Shown here piece by piece: positions 7,844 through 16,613 of a DNA stretch of 64,000 bases (position 1 is the first letter of the stretch; every line of letters starts with the position of its first letter). Both the position numbers and the translations under genes were made by a program. The notes under the pieces were generated by a model that ran no database searches, was not told the DNA's origin, and saw only the letters and a program-made list of their open reading frames with translations. The stretch comes from Bog-473 sp052140165 (lineage in GTDB: Bacteria; Actinomycetota; Acidimicrobiia; Acidimicrobiales; RAAP-2): contig JBKQUM010000078.1 in NCBI GenBank assembly GCA_052140165.1, positions 15,072 through 79,071 of the forward strand, read 5' to 3'.

Positions 7844-8809
7844 GTGAGCGCTCTCGACGAACGCGTCCGCGACGTCGACGCCGCGATCGCCCTCGGCCAG
7901 GCGCTGGTGCGCAACCTCGAGCTGGTCATGCTCGGCAGCGACGACGCCCTCCTCGCCGCGGCGACGGCCGCCCTCTCGGGGGGCCACCTGCTCATCGAGG
8001 ACGTGCCCGGCGTCGGCAAGACCGTGCTGGCCCGGGCCATCGCGACCTCCCTCGGCGTTGAGCTCTCACGCGTGCAGGGCCACCCTGACCTGCTCCCCTC
8101 CGACATCACCGGCGTCTCGGTCTTCACACCCGACACCGCCCAATGGGACTTCCGGGCCGGTCCGGTCTTCGCCCACGTCGTGCTCGTCGACGAGCTGAAC
8201 CGCACGCCGCCCCGCACGCAGTCCGCGCTCCTCGAGACGATGGAGGAGCGCCAGGTCAGCGTGGACGGCGAGTCCTGGCCGCTGCCGCGGCCCCACATGG
8301 TGATCGCGACGCAGAACCCGCGTTCGCAGCGGGGGACGTTCCCGCTCGTGGAGAGCCAGCTCGATCGATTCGCCATCGCCACGCCGATCGGGTACCCCGA
8401 CGCCGCGCACGAGACCCGGCTGGCGCTGCACGCCGGCGGCACGTACGCCCTGGCCGACCTGCTGCCGATCTGCACGCCGGAGGGTTGGCTGAGTGCCCAG
8501 CAGGCAACCGAATCGGTGCCGGTGCACCAATCGGTCGCCGAGTACGCGGTGGAGATCTGCCGGGCCACCCGGACGGCTCCGGGTGTGCATCTCGGAGCGA
8601 GTCCCCGCGCTGCCATCTGGCTGATCCGGTCCGCGCAGGCCCACGCCGTGCTCTCCTCGAGGAGCTTCGTGGTGCCCGACGACGTGAAGGCGGTCGCCGT
8701 GGCCTGCCTCTCGCATCGCCTCTTGACCGTCGACGGCGACGACAGCATCGGGCAGTCGGCCTCGGTGGTCCGGGAAGTCTTAAAAACGACGCCATCACCG
8801 AGACCGTGA
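7844..8809 (+). CDS. MoxR-family AAA+ ATPase
   Basis: A 321-residue AAA+ ATPase of the MoxR group, thought to act as a chaperone that helps mature other protein complexes. The Walker A motif is EDVPGVGKTVLA near residue 50, Walker B is VVLVDELNRTPPRTQSALLE, and sensor 1 is MVIATQNP. GTG 7844 is my preferred start; GTG 7811 in the same frame is also possible. The stop overlaps the DUF58 gene (GTGA at 8806-8809), and a transglutaminase gene follows: the standard moxR-DUF58-transglutaminase operon. Confidence 0.9.
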   Translation: MSALDERVRDVDAAIALGQALVRNLELVMLGSDDALLAAATAALSGGHLLIEDVPGVGKTVLARAIATSLGVELSRVQGHPDLLPSDITGVSVFTPDTAQWDFRAGPVFAHVVLVDELNRTPPRTQSALLETMEERQVSVDGESWPLPRPHMVIATQNPRSQRGTFPLVESQLDRFAIATPIGYPDAAHETRLALHAGGTYALADLLPICTPEGWLSAQQATESVPVHQSVAEYAVEICRATRTAPGVHLGASPRAAIWLIRSAQAHAVLSSRSFVVPDDVKAVAVACLSHRLLTVDGDDSIGQSASVVREVLKTTPSPRP

Positions 8810-9720
8810 GCCGCTGGGCACGGCCCGGACGCCCCCTGGCGCCGATGGCCGTCGCGGTCATGATCATCGCGATCTGGTGGCTGGTCGCCCACAACGGAGG
8901 GTCCGGGTGGGTGCAGTTGCTCGGCGACCTGGTCTTCGGGGTGTTGTGCATCGGGATCCTCGGTCCGGGGCTCGTCGTCACGCGCGCCAAGGTCGAGGTT
9001 CGCAGCGCTCCTGCCGACGGTGTCGCCGGGTTGCCGGTGGTGATCCGGGTCGCATCGGGCTCCCGCCTGCGCATTCGTCCGGTGGAACCTCCGGGCGACG
9101 AGGTCTTCGTCGGGCCGGTCCGGCACAAGGGCGCCGTGGACGACCGGGTCACCGTGGTGCCGGTCCGGCGCGGCGTGCGCGACACGGTGATGCTGGACAT
9201 CGCCTCGGCGGCGCCCTTCGCGCTGCAGTGGTGGACGCGGCGCGTCCAGCTGGCCCTCCCGTCCACCCTCCATGTGTCCCCTCGTCGCGGGCGCCCCCGG
9301 CCCCCGCCGCCGACCCCTCAGGAGGACGTGGGGGAGGTGAGGGACCAGCCGCGGACCGACATGGGCCTGCCGCGGGGCGCGCGTCCGTACGTCCCCGGCG
9401 ACAGCCGCCGTCTGGTGCACTGGCGGGCGACGGCGCACGCCGGAAAGCTCATGGTGAGAGAGCTGGAGCAGCCATCGGCCGGGCCGGTCGCCGTCACCGT
9501 CGACCTGCCCGACGACCCCGAGGAGGCCGAACGGGTCGCCGAAGGCGCGCTGGGCACAGTGGTCCAGCTGCTCGACACGGGTGCACCCGTCCTCCTGGGC
9601 ACCCTGGAACCCTCGGGTCCGGTCCTCGCGCCTGTGGCCGATCGCCGCGGTGCCGGCCGTCGATTGGCGCGTGCCGTGGCCCGCCGCGGCGGGAGCGGTG
9701 CCGGCCCCGGCGCGACATGA
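8806..9720 (+). CDS. DUF58 membrane-anchored protein
   Basis: A 304-residue protein with two predicted membrane segments near residues 14-55 and a cytoplasmic or exposed DUF58 domain. The signature G-x-R-x-Y-x-x-G-D-x-R-x-x-H-W reads GARPYVPGDSRRLVHW at about residue 190. DUF58 proteins always travel with MoxR ATPases; the fold resembles a von Willebrand A domain but the role is not settled. It overlaps both neighbours by four bases (GTGA with moxR, ATGA with the transglutaminase gene), so all three are co-translated. Confidence 0.9.
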   Translation: MSRWARPGRPLAPMAVAVMIIAIWWLVAHNGGSGWVQLLGDLVFGVLCIGILGPGLVVTRAKVEVRSAPADGVAGLPVVIRVASGSRLRIRPVEPPGDEVFVGPVRHKGAVDDRVTVVPVRRGVRDTVMLDIASAAPFALQWWTRRVQLALPSTLHVSPRRGRPRPPPPTPQEDVGEVRDQPRTDMGLPRGARPYVPGDSRRLVHWRATAHAGKLMVRELEQPSAGPVAVTVDLPDDPEEAERVAEGALGTVVQLLDTGAPVLLGTLEPSGPVLAPVADRRGAGRRLARAVARRGGSGAGPGAT

Positions 9721-11750
9721 GGGCGCTCGACGCGGTCCGCCGGGCCAACCTGCCCGGGCCTCCGGAGAATTCCGTCCGCCTCCGGATCGCCTGCTTGGGC
9801 ACCGTCCTGGTGTCGATCGCGGCGTGCGCCACGGTCGGCGAGGTGTCGCGCCTCACGGCGGGCGTGGCCATGGTCCTGGTCGCGGGTGGCACCCTCTTCT
9901 CCCATCGGACGCGCACGCGGCCGCCGGGGTGGGTCAAGGTCGTGGTGGCCGCCGGCGCCATCGGAGCCTTCGCGTGGTTCTTCCACTCCCTGACCTCCGC
10001 CGAGATCATCGCCACCATCGACAGCCCCCTGGGCCTCCTGCTGATCTCCGTCCTGGTCGTCCATTCCTTCCACGTGCCGTCCCGGCGCGACCTTCTGTTC
10101 TCGCTCGCCGCGTCGGCGGGTCTGATGGCGGTGGCCGGCGCGCAGGCGATCGACCTCGGCTTCGGTCTCGCCGTGGTGGCCTGGGTGTGCTTCGGCCTCT
10201 GGGCCTTGACCGAAATGTGGACATCGGCGAGCGGCGGTGGCCGGATCTCGGTCGCCGGGCTTCTGTGCGCGCTCGCAGCCATGTCCACGGCGGCGGCCGC
10301 GGTCTTCCTTGTCCTCCCCGCCCCGGTCGTTGCGTCCAGGGTGTCCTTCTTGACGCAGGCCGGGGCCGGCGGCTCCGTCGGCGTCCCCGGAGCGCTCGCC
10401 GGGGATTCGGGGTCGCCGGCCCAGCTGTCGCGTTCCGGCAGCCCCAGCAGCCCCATCCGTGTCGGCGGCTACCTCGGTTTCGCCGGCAGCCTCAACACGG
10501 CCCTGCGGGGGAGCCTGGCCACGACGCTGGTCATGCAGGTGCGGGCCCAGCGTCCCTCGTACTGGGTGGGGGAGACGTTCGACACGTGGAGCGGCGAGAG
10601 TTGGACGGAGACGCACGAAGGCACGCGGCCCCTGAGGGAGACCTCGCCGTTCGTCCTCCCTGTCCCGGTGGGAGACGCGCCGCTCGGCCAATCCGACCTG
10701 CAGACGTTCTACGTGGCCGACGCCACCGCAGACCTCGTGTTCCATGCGGAGACCGCTGACGAGCTGTGGTTCCCGACCTCGAGGGTCTTCTACTCCGACG
10801 ACGGCACCATCGTGTCGCCGATCGGCTTGGGGAGCGGGTCGATCTACACCGTCGAGTCGCAGGTCGTCGCTCCGACCCCTGCCCAGCTCCGGTCCGACCT
10901 CAGCCCGCAGACGCTCCCGCCGCAGACGCTGGCGGAGGACGGGCAGCTGCCGCACCCGTACCCCCGCGTCCAGGCACTGGCCCGGTCGATCACCGCCGGC
11001 GACACGACGACGTACGGCAAGGTGCAGTCGCTGATCGGCTGGATCGGGGCCCACACCCACTATTCCCTCGACATCCCCCCGCTGCCCGCCGGCGCCGACA
11101 CGGTCGACGAGTTCCTCTTCGGGAACCGCGTGGGCTTTTGCGAACAGATCTCGACGTCGCTCGCCGTGATGCTGCGCTCGCTCGGGATCCCGGCCCGCGA
11201 GGCGGTCGGCTACGTGCCCGGCGGCTACGACCCGATCACCGATCTCTGGCAGGTCCACGCGGACGATGCCCATGCCTGGGTCCAGGTGTGGTTCCCGGGG
11301 TACGGCTGGCAGAACTTCGACCCGACCGCAGTCGTGCCGCTGAGCAACCCGAGTCCCGGGGCCACCGCATTGAAGGACGTCGCGGGTGCCCTGCGCCGCG
11401 TCCCGTGGGCGCCCGTCGTCGTCATCGTCGCCGGCGCCGGCCTCGTGGTCCTCGCGGTGCGCTGGCGCCGCTCCCGCCCGGCGACATGGGCGGCGCGGGT
11501 GGCGCGGGACACCGAGCGTGCCGGCCGCCGGGCCGGCCGACCCCGTCGCCCCGCCGAGACCCTGGCGGAGTACGCGACGGCCCTCGACGAACTGTCGGAG
11601 GGCGGCTCCCCGTGGGGACGGCTGGCCTCGTCGGTGGAGGCGAGCGCGTACGGGGGTCGGGAGCCGCCACCCGACGTGCAGCGGGCGATGGTGGCCGAGG
11701 CCAGGGACGGCCGGGTCCGCCGGCCGCTCAGTGCCGCCGTGCGGGACTGA
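9717..11750 (+). CDS. TgpA-like membrane transglutaminase
   Basis: A 677-residue protein with about six N-terminal membrane helices (residues 20-215), a long outer domain and a transglutaminase-like core near residues 450-540. The catalytic triad is visible as Cys475 in VGFCEQIST, His519 in DDAHAWVQVW and Asp535 in NFDPTA. A final membrane helix near residue 570 is followed by a charged tail resembling DUF4129. Such proteins modify or crosslink proteins outside the membrane. Start ATG 9717 overlaps the DUF58 stop. It ends 13 bases from a convergent P450 gene. Confidence 0.9.
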   Translation: MRALDAVRRANLPGPPENSVRLRIACLGTVLVSIAACATVGEVSRLTAGVAMVLVAGGTLFSHRTRTRPPGWVKVVVAAGAIGAFAWFFHSLTSAEIIATIDSPLGLLLISVLVVHSFHVPSRRDLLFSLAASAGLMAVAGAQAIDLGFGLAVVAWVCFGLWALTEMWTSASGGGRISVAGLLCALAAMSTAAAAVFLVLPAPVVASRVSFLTQAGAGGSVGVPGALAGDSGSPAQLSRSGSPSSPIRVGGYLGFAGSLNTALRGSLATTLVMQVRAQRPSYWVGETFDTWSGESWTETHEGTRPLRETSPFVLPVPVGDAPLGQSDLQTFYVADATADLVFHAETADELWFPTSRVFYSDDGTIVSPIGLGSGSIYTVESQVVAPTPAQLRSDLSPQTLPPQTLAEDGQLPHPYPRVQALARSITAGDTTTYGKVQSLIGWIGAHTHYSLDIPPLPAGADTVDEFLFGNRVGFCEQISTSLAVMLRSLGIPAREAVGYVPGGYDPITDLWQVHADDAHAWVQVWFPGYGWQNFDPTAVVPLSNPSPGATALKDVAGALRRVPWAPVVVIVAGAGLVVLAVRWRRSRPATWAARVARDTERAGRRAGRPRRPAETLAEYATALDELSEGGSPWGRLASSVEASAYGGREPPPDVQRAMVAEARDGRVRRPLSAAVRD

Positions 11751-11763
11751 GCACGAGGGCTCG

Positions 11764-12984
11764 TCAGGCCGAAGCAGTGAAGCGCAGCGGCAGCCGGGAC
11801 GGGCCCCAGATGCCGAACGACGAGGGCTTCCACTCGATGTCGCCGGCGCGCTCCAGCCCCGGCATGCGCCGGGCCAGGAGCGGAAGCGCCTCCTGCAGCT
11901 CGGCCCGGGCCAGCGCGGCGCCCATGCAGAAGTGGATGCCCGAGCCGAAGGTCATCTGCGCCGTGCCCCGCTCCTTGGTGATGTCGAAGACGTCCGGGTC
12001 GTCGAAGGCCTCGGGGTCGCGGTTGGCCCCGGCGAGCGAGGTGGCCACGAGCGTCCCCTGGGGGAACAGCACGTCGCGGTAGACGACGTCCTCGGAGGCG
12101 AAGCGCGCCGTGCCCCGCACCGCGCCGAGGTAGCGCATGGACTCCTCGACGGCCCGCGTCGCCAGCTCGGGCCGCTCGGCCAGGAGCGCCCATTGGTCGG
12201 CGTGTTCGGTGAACAGTGCGACGGAGCAGGCCAGCTGGTTGCGGGTGGTGTCGGTGCCCGCCATGAGCACAGCTTGCGCCAGCATCGCCATCTCGTCGGT
12301 CGAGAGCCGGTCTCCGTCCTGTTCGATGGCGATGAGGTCGCTCAGGAGATCGTCGCGGGGATCGGCCCGGCGCTCGACGATCAGGTCGCTCACGTAGGCG
12401 GTGAGCTCCTCACCGGCGCGCTCGATGAGGGGCAGGTCCTCGACCAGGTTGTTGTTGAAGATGCGGAATATGTCCGTGGCCCAGGCCGAGAACAGCTTCC
12501 AGTCCTCCGGCGGCGCGCCGAGCAGCTCGCAGATGATCGGGATCGGGTAGGGCTCGCACACGTCGGCCACCAACTCGCACTCGCCGCGGCCGGCCACACG
12601 ATCGACCAGCTCGCCGACCACGGTCTGCATGGTGGGGCGGAGCCGGTTGGCCGAGGCCGGCGTGAACGCCGGGGCGACGAGCCGCCGCAGCCGTGCGTGG
12701 CCCTCGCCCTCCATGGTGAGGATGGACTGGCGGCGCTCGCCGCCGTAGCTCGAGCCTTCGAACTCGGGCGCCTGCTCAATCATGGACAGCGCCGAATGGA
12801 AGCGCTGGTCGCGCAGGATTGCAGTGACGTCCTGCAGGCGGGTCACCGTGTAGCCGACGTCGTTGCGGGCCAGCCAGTGCACCGAGCGGACCGCTTCTAT
12901 GGCGGCCACGGCGTCCAGGCGCTCCAGCCCGACGATGTCGAGGTAGGGGAGCTCCAGCTCCGAGGCCAGCTGTGGCATGGGCAC
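11764..12984 (-). CDS. Cytochrome P450
   Basis: A 406-residue soluble bacterial P450 monooxygenase. The I-helix oxygen-binding region is MAGTDTTRNQLACSV, the ExxR pair is in VEESMRYLGA, and the haem loop FGSGIHFCMGAALARAE contains the Cys ligand. It needs separate ferredoxin partners, none of which is in the window. Substrate unknown; the family resembles actinobacterial CYPs that oxidise lipids or terpenoids. It stands alone, with short convergent or divergent gaps to its neighbours. Confidence 0.93.
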   Translation of the reverse strand: MPMPQLASELELPYLDIVGLERLDAVAAIEAVRSVHWLARNDVGYTVTRLQDVTAILRDQRFHSALSMIEQAPEFEGSSYGGERRQSILTMEGEGHARLRRLVAPAFTPASANRLRPTMQTVVGELVDRVAGRGECELVADVCEPYPIPIICELLGAPPEDWKLFSAWATDIFRIFNNNLVEDLPLIERAGEELTAYVSDLIVERRADPRDDLLSDLIAIEQDGDRLSTDEMAMLAQAVLMAGTDTTRNQLACSVALFTEHADQWALLAERPELATRAVEESMRYLGAVRGTARFASEDVVYRDVLFPQGTLVATSLAGANRDPEAFDDPDVFDITKERGTAQMTFGSGIHFCMGAALARAELQEALPLLARRMPGLERAGDIEWKPSSFGIWGPSRLPLRFTASA

Positions 12985-13148
12985 CCCGGTGCCTCCTGCG
13001 TACGCGGTGATGGCGCGAGGCTAGCGCGAGCGAGCGGCCCGAGGCGGTGGCGGCCTCCCTGGCCGAACCACCACCGCTCAGGCGTGTTGCAACTGCCGGG
13101 TCCCGGTAGCGTTCGCCTCCGGGACCACACGGGAGAGGGGAGCCGCCC

Positions 13149-15227
13149 ATGAGGCATTCCACCGAAGTGCTCGGGTTGTCACTGCTGCTGACAGCGGGCT
13201 CGGCCCTCACACTGGCGTCCGTTGCCGGTGCCTCGGGTGCCACATCCGGCTCCGGCTCCGGCTCCGGCGCCGGAGCCGGGTTGACGCTCTCCCATCATCC
13301 AACGCCTCCCACGGGCGCAGTGGGACCCGCTCCGTCGTCGTCCCCCGTCCCTCACAGCCTCGGGTCCAAGGTGGTCGTCCCCAGCAACTGGTCCATGGTG
13401 CCCTCGCCGAACGCCAGTGCGAGCTCCGATGACAACGAGCTCAACGACGTCTCGTGCGTCACCTCGTCGTTCTGCATCGCCGCGGGTGCCTCCTCCAACG
13501 GGGCCGTCTTCGGGACGCTCATTGAGCAGTGGAACGGCGCAGCCTGGTCCATCGTGACGAGCCCGAGTACCTCCGCCACGCTCAACATCCTGAACGGAGT
13601 GTCGTGCGTCAGCTCGTCGTTCTGCGTGGCGGCGGGCTACGCCGGCGCAGGCGCCAACGAACAGACACTCATTGAGCAGTGGAACGGAGTGGCCTGGTCC
13701 ATCGTGGCGAGCCCCGACACCTCCGCCACGCTCGAGAACGAGCTCGACGCCGTGTCGTGCGTCAGCTCGTCGTTCTGCGTGGCGGCCGGCTACGCCCGCA
13801 ACGGCACCGCCTCACAGACACTCGTCGAGCAGTGGAACGGCGCGGCCTGGTCCATCGTGGCGAGCCCTAGTACCTCGCCCACGCTGGGCAACGCCCTGTT
13901 CGGCGTGTCGTGCCTCAGCTCGTCGTTCTGCGTGGCGACCGGCTATGCCTCGGACACCGGCGATAAGGATCAGACACTCGTCGAGCAATGGAACGGCGCG
14001 GCCTGGTCCATCGTGGCGAGCCCCGATACCTCCACCACGCTCGACAACGACCTCTACAGCGTCTCGTGCGTCACGGCGACGTTCTGCGTGGCCGCCGGCT
14101 CGGCTACCACGAGCACCTCCTACGTGAACCTGGTCGAGCAGTGGGACGGCACGACCTGGTCCATCGAGACGACCCCCGACGCCAACGCCGCCTTCGGGGA
14201 CGCGCTCATTGCCGTCGACTGCTTCGGTCCGACATCGTGCGCCGCCGCCGGCTACGTCAACACGATCAACAACACCGACGACACGTACATCAGCGAGGTG
14301 TTGACCTGGAACGGCTCCTCCTGGACCGTGGTGAACGTCCCCGAGCCGGCCGCGTCCACCCAACAGGACGAGATCAACGGGCTTTCGTGCCTCCCGGGAG
14401 CCGTCTGCATCGGCGCCGGCTACGCCTCCTACGGCTCGAGCAACTCGCAGACCCTGGTCCTGTCCGCACCGATCACTCGTCCCGGCTATGACGAGGTCGC
14501 CTCCGACGGAGGGATCTTCAACCACGGGGGCGCCGGGTTCTACGGCTCGCTGGGCGGCCTCACCCTCAACGAGCCGATCGTCGGCATGGCCGTGACACCC
14601 GACGGCGGCGGCTACTGGCTCCTGGCCTCCGACGGCGGCGTCTTCGCCAAGGGCGACGCCCACTTCTTCGGCTCGCTGGGCGGCCTCACCCTCAACAAGC
14701 CGATCGTCGGGATGGCGAGCACCCCAGACGGCCAGGGCTACTGGCTCGTGGCCTCCGACGGCGGCGTCTTCACCGAGGGCGACGCCGGCTTCTTCGGCTC
14801 GCTGGGCAGCCTCACCCTCAACAAGCCGATCGTCGGCATGGCGCCCACGCCCGACGGCCGGGGTTATTGGCTGGTGGCCGCCGACGGTGGCGTGTTCGCC
14901 GAGGGCGATGCCGTCTTCTACGGCTCCATGGGCGGGAAGCCGCTCAACAAGCCGATCGTCGGCATGGCGAGCACCCCGGACGGTCGGGGCTACTGGCTCG
15001 TCGCCTCCGACGGCGGTGTCTTCACCGAGGGCGACGCCGGCTTCTTCGGCTCGCTGGGCAGTCTCACCCTCAACAAGCCGATCGTCGGCATGGCCCCGAC
15101 ACCCCACGGCGGCGGCTACTGGCTGGTGGCCTCCGACGGCGGCATCTTCACGAAGGGTGACGCCGTCTTCTCCGGTTCCGAGGGTGGCACCCTGCTCAAC
15201 AAGCCCGTCGTCGGCATGGGGGCGTAG
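13149..15227 (+). CDS. Secreted protein with two repeat arrays (Cys-pair propeller-like plus 42-residue GYWLVASDGG module)
   Basis: A 692-residue protein with an N-terminal signal peptide (hydrophobic stretch around residues 9-27) and a Ser/Gly/Ala-rich linker. Residues about 80-445 hold seven repeats of about 50 residues starting W-N-G-x-x-W-S-I-V and carrying a Cys pair in VSCVSSSFCVAAGY; seven units suggest a seven-bladed propeller. Residues 446-691 hold six 42-residue repeats (YWLVASDGG ... LNKPIVGM). Four more proteins at 33-50 kb share the second module. Function unknown; an extracellular binding or adhesion role is inferred. ATG 13149 follows a GAGAGGGGAG ribosome site. Confidence 0.85.
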   Translation: MRHSTEVLGLSLLLTAGSALTLASVAGASGATSGSGSGSGAGAGLTLSHHPTPPTGAVGPAPSSSPVPHSLGSKVVVPSNWSMVPSPNASASSDDNELNDVSCVTSSFCIAAGASSNGAVFGTLIEQWNGAAWSIVTSPSTSATLNILNGVSCVSSSFCVAAGYAGAGANEQTLIEQWNGVAWSIVASPDTSATLENELDAVSCVSSSFCVAAGYARNGTASQTLVEQWNGAAWSIVASPSTSPTLGNALFGVSCLSSSFCVATGYASDTGDKDQTLVEQWNGAAWSIVASPDTSTTLDNDLYSVSCVTATFCVAAGSATTSTSYVNLVEQWDGTTWSIETTPDANAAFGDALIAVDCFGPTSCAAAGYVNTINNTDDTYISEVLTWNGSSWTVVNVPEPAASTQQDEINGLSCLPGAVCIGAGYASYGSSNSQTLVLSAPITRPGYDEVASDGGIFNHGGAGFYGSLGGLTLNEPIVGMAVTPDGGGYWLLASDGGVFAKGDAHFFGSLGGLTLNKPIVGMASTPDGQGYWLVASDGGVFTEGDAGFFGSLGSLTLNKPIVGMAPTPDGRGYWLVAADGGVFAEGDAVFYGSMGGKPLNKPIVGMASTPDGRGYWLVASDGGVFTEGDAGFFGSLGSLTLNKPIVGMAPTPHGGGYWLVASDGGIFTKGDAVFSGSEGGTLLNKPVVGMGA
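13386..14483 (+). repeat. Seven coding repeats of about 150 bp (WNGxxWSIV / Cys-pair units)
   Basis: Seven in-frame units, the middle ones nearly identical at protein level and very close at DNA level (GAGCAGTGGAACGG recurs). Each unit ends in T-L-[IV]-E-Q and has two Cys seven residues apart, likely a disulfide per blade. The last two units are the most diverged, as at the closing end of a propeller. Confidence 0.85.
14484..15224 (+). repeat. Six 126-bp coding repeats (GYWLVASDGG module)
   Basis: Six 42-residue units. Each starts GYWLVASDGG-[IV]-F, then has an acidic G-D-A-x-F turn, a G-S-x-G-[GS] turn and ends L-N-x-P-[IV]-V-G-M. The first unit is degenerate (GYDEVASDGG) and the last is cut short, the same pattern as in the other four proteins. 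Confidence 0.9.
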
Positions 15228-15240
15228 GCACCCCCGCCGT

Positions 15241-16068
15241 TCAGGGCTTCGGTGCCTGTTTCAGCGCCGGGTGGCGCTGGACCATGAGCGGAAGGATCCA
15301 GGCCTTGGGCGCCAGGTGGGCGAGCGACGCCGCGGCCCGATTGGCCGCCCCCGGGATCACGACGGCGCGCCCGGCGTCGAGGCCGTCGACGGCCGCCTTG
15401 GCGACGTCAGCTGCCGGCAGCCACATGAACTTGGGCAGTGCCTCGCCCGCCTCGTCGTCGGTCATCCCGGCCGCCTCGGCGAAGCCGGTCTCGACCGGCC
15501 CCGGGCACAGCGTGGTCACGGTCACGCCCGTCCCCCGGAGCTCGGCCCCCATGGCGCGGCCGTAGGAGAGGACGAAGGCCTTCGACGCGCCGTAGCCGGC
15601 CTGTCCCGGCAACGGCTGGAACGCCGCGGTCGACGCGGTGTTGAGCACCGCCCCGCGGTGCCGGGTGACCATCCCCGGCACGAACAGCGTGCACAGGTCG
15701 ACGACCGCCTCGACGTTGGTGCGCACCAGTGCGAGCTCGGCGGCGCGGTCGGCGCGGTGCACGGGCCCCATCGTCGTGAAGCCGGCGTTGTTGACGAGGA
15801 TGTCGGCGGTGAGGCCGCGCGCATCGAGCTGGGCCGGGAGCCCGGCGCGCGCGTCAGCGTCGGTGAGGTCGGCGGCGATCACCTCGGCGCGCACGCCGTG
15901 CGCGCCGGTGAGCTCGTCGGCCAGCACCAACATCGGGTCCTCGCGCCGGGCCACCAGGGTCACGCCGTGGCCGCGGCGGGCGAGCTCGCGTGCGATGTCG
16001 GCGCCGATGCCCGACGACGCGCCGGTGACGATCGCCGTCGTGTTCTCCTTCGGGGTCGGGAGTGCCAT
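15241..16068 (-). CDS. Short-chain dehydrogenase/reductase (SDR)
   Basis: A 275-residue classical SDR that oxidises or reduces an alcohol/carbonyl with NAD(P)(H). The cofactor loop is VTGASSGIG near residue 13, NNAG follows at about 88, and the catalytic Ser-Tyr-Lys lies in STAAFQPLPGQAGYGASK. ATG 16068 puts the cofactor loop at the usual place; longer in-frame starts run into non-coding DNA. The C-terminus (ILPLMVQRHPALKQAPKP) is basic and hydrophobic and may touch a membrane. It converges on the secreted repeat gene with a 13-base gap. Confidence 0.88.
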   Translation of the reverse strand: MALPTPKENTTAIVTGASSGIGADIARELARRGHGVTLVARREDPMLVLADELTGAHGVRAEVIAADLTDADARAGLPAQLDARGLTADILVNNAGFTTMGPVHRADRAAELALVRTNVEAVVDLCTLFVPGMVTRHRGAVLNTASTAAFQPLPGQAGYGASKAFVLSYGRAMGAELRGTGVTVTTLCPGPVETGFAEAAGMTDDEAGEALPKFMWLPAADVAKAAVDGLDAGRAVVIPGAANRAAASLAHLAPKAWILPLMVQRHPALKQAPKP

Positions 16069-16289
16069 CTCCAGAGCGTAGGGGAGCCGCAGGGGCACCA
16101 CGATGGGTGTCCCTGCGGCCGGTTTGGCCGCATTGAGATGAAGTTCGCGTGACGGCACAATGCTCCACCAGGGGCTTCGCGAATGCCCAGTTCGCGTGGG
16201 GTTCACACGACCGCGGCCGGGGTGGATACTGGGATGACATGGGCGGCAGACGGAGCACCCGCCGTTGCCCCGAGTGAAAGGAGCTGCCG

Positions 16290-16334
16290 ATGGCATCGAC
16301 ACGCTCGACCGAGGAGGGCGATCCGCCGGGTTGA
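16290..16334 (+). CDS. Possible 14-residue leader peptide
   Basis: ATG 16290 lies eight bases after a strong AAAGGAG ribosome site and reads 14 codons to TGA at 16332. A perfect 10-bp hairpin begins four bases after the stop. This is the layout of a leader peptide or a small regulatory ORF, but no amino-acid run hints at attenuation. The frame stays open past the TGA for 68 more codons, to a TGA at 16539 inside a second hairpin. Coding status is uncertain. Confidence 0.3.
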   Translation: MASTRSTEEGDPPG

Positions 16335-16338
16335 GGCG

Positions 16339-16366
16339 GCGTCACCGATGTCGGCTTCGGTGACGC
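16339..16366 (+). other. 10-bp perfect hairpin after the small ORF
   Basis: GCGTCACCGA at 16339-16348 pairs exactly with TCGGTGACGC at 16357-16366 around an 8-base loop. No T-run follows. It may protect an RNA 3' end, act as an actinobacterial terminator without a U tract, or be part of a structured RNA spanning 16290-16572. Confidence 0.5.
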
Positions 16367-16534
16367 TCCCGAGCAGTCCGCTCGGCGTGGAGCCCGGCGT
16401 ACGAACGAGGCCGAGCCCGCGCCGGTGCGTGTGCCGGCCGGCCGACGAGACGGCCCCCGCACCTATTGCGCCGCAGGCCGGAGCCGAGCGATGACTGCGC
16501 TCAGAAGCACCTACAAACAGACATATACATACAA

Positions 16535-16572
16535 CGAGTGAAGGACCGGCCGGGAGGCCGGTCCTTCACTCG
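16535..16572 (+). terminator. Perfect 17-bp stem, 4-base loop hairpin
   Basis: CGAGTGAAGGACCGGCC at 16535-16551 pairs without mismatch to 16556-16572 around GGGA. It is the strongest hairpin seen in the window. It stands 42 bases before the LON-domain gene, so it would end any transcript from 16.2-16.5 kb, or mark the end of a small RNA. The bases just before it (16510-16534) are unusually AT-rich for this genome. Confidence 0.7.
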
Positions 16573-16613
16573 TGCGGGCTGCACACCGCCGCTGCGGCAT
16601 GCCATGGTGTGGC

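Noticed and set aside
5846..7987. Long minus-strand open frame upstream of the nitroreductase
   Set aside because: Only the last 219 codons look like a protein (nitroreductase). The rest is antisense to two MaoC genes and a DinB-like gene.
14484..15224. Regular 126-bp spaced repeats that could suggest a CRISPR array
   Set aside because: The repeats are in-frame coding units with no unique spacers between short palindromic repeats, and there are no cas genes.
16332..16541. Stop-codon readthrough or selenocysteine at TGA 16332, since the frame stays open for 68 codons
   Set aside because: The continuation is Arg/Ala-rich without a recognisable domain, and the hairpin after the stop is not placed like a known bacterial SECIS element. 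Kept only as a note in the finding on this region.
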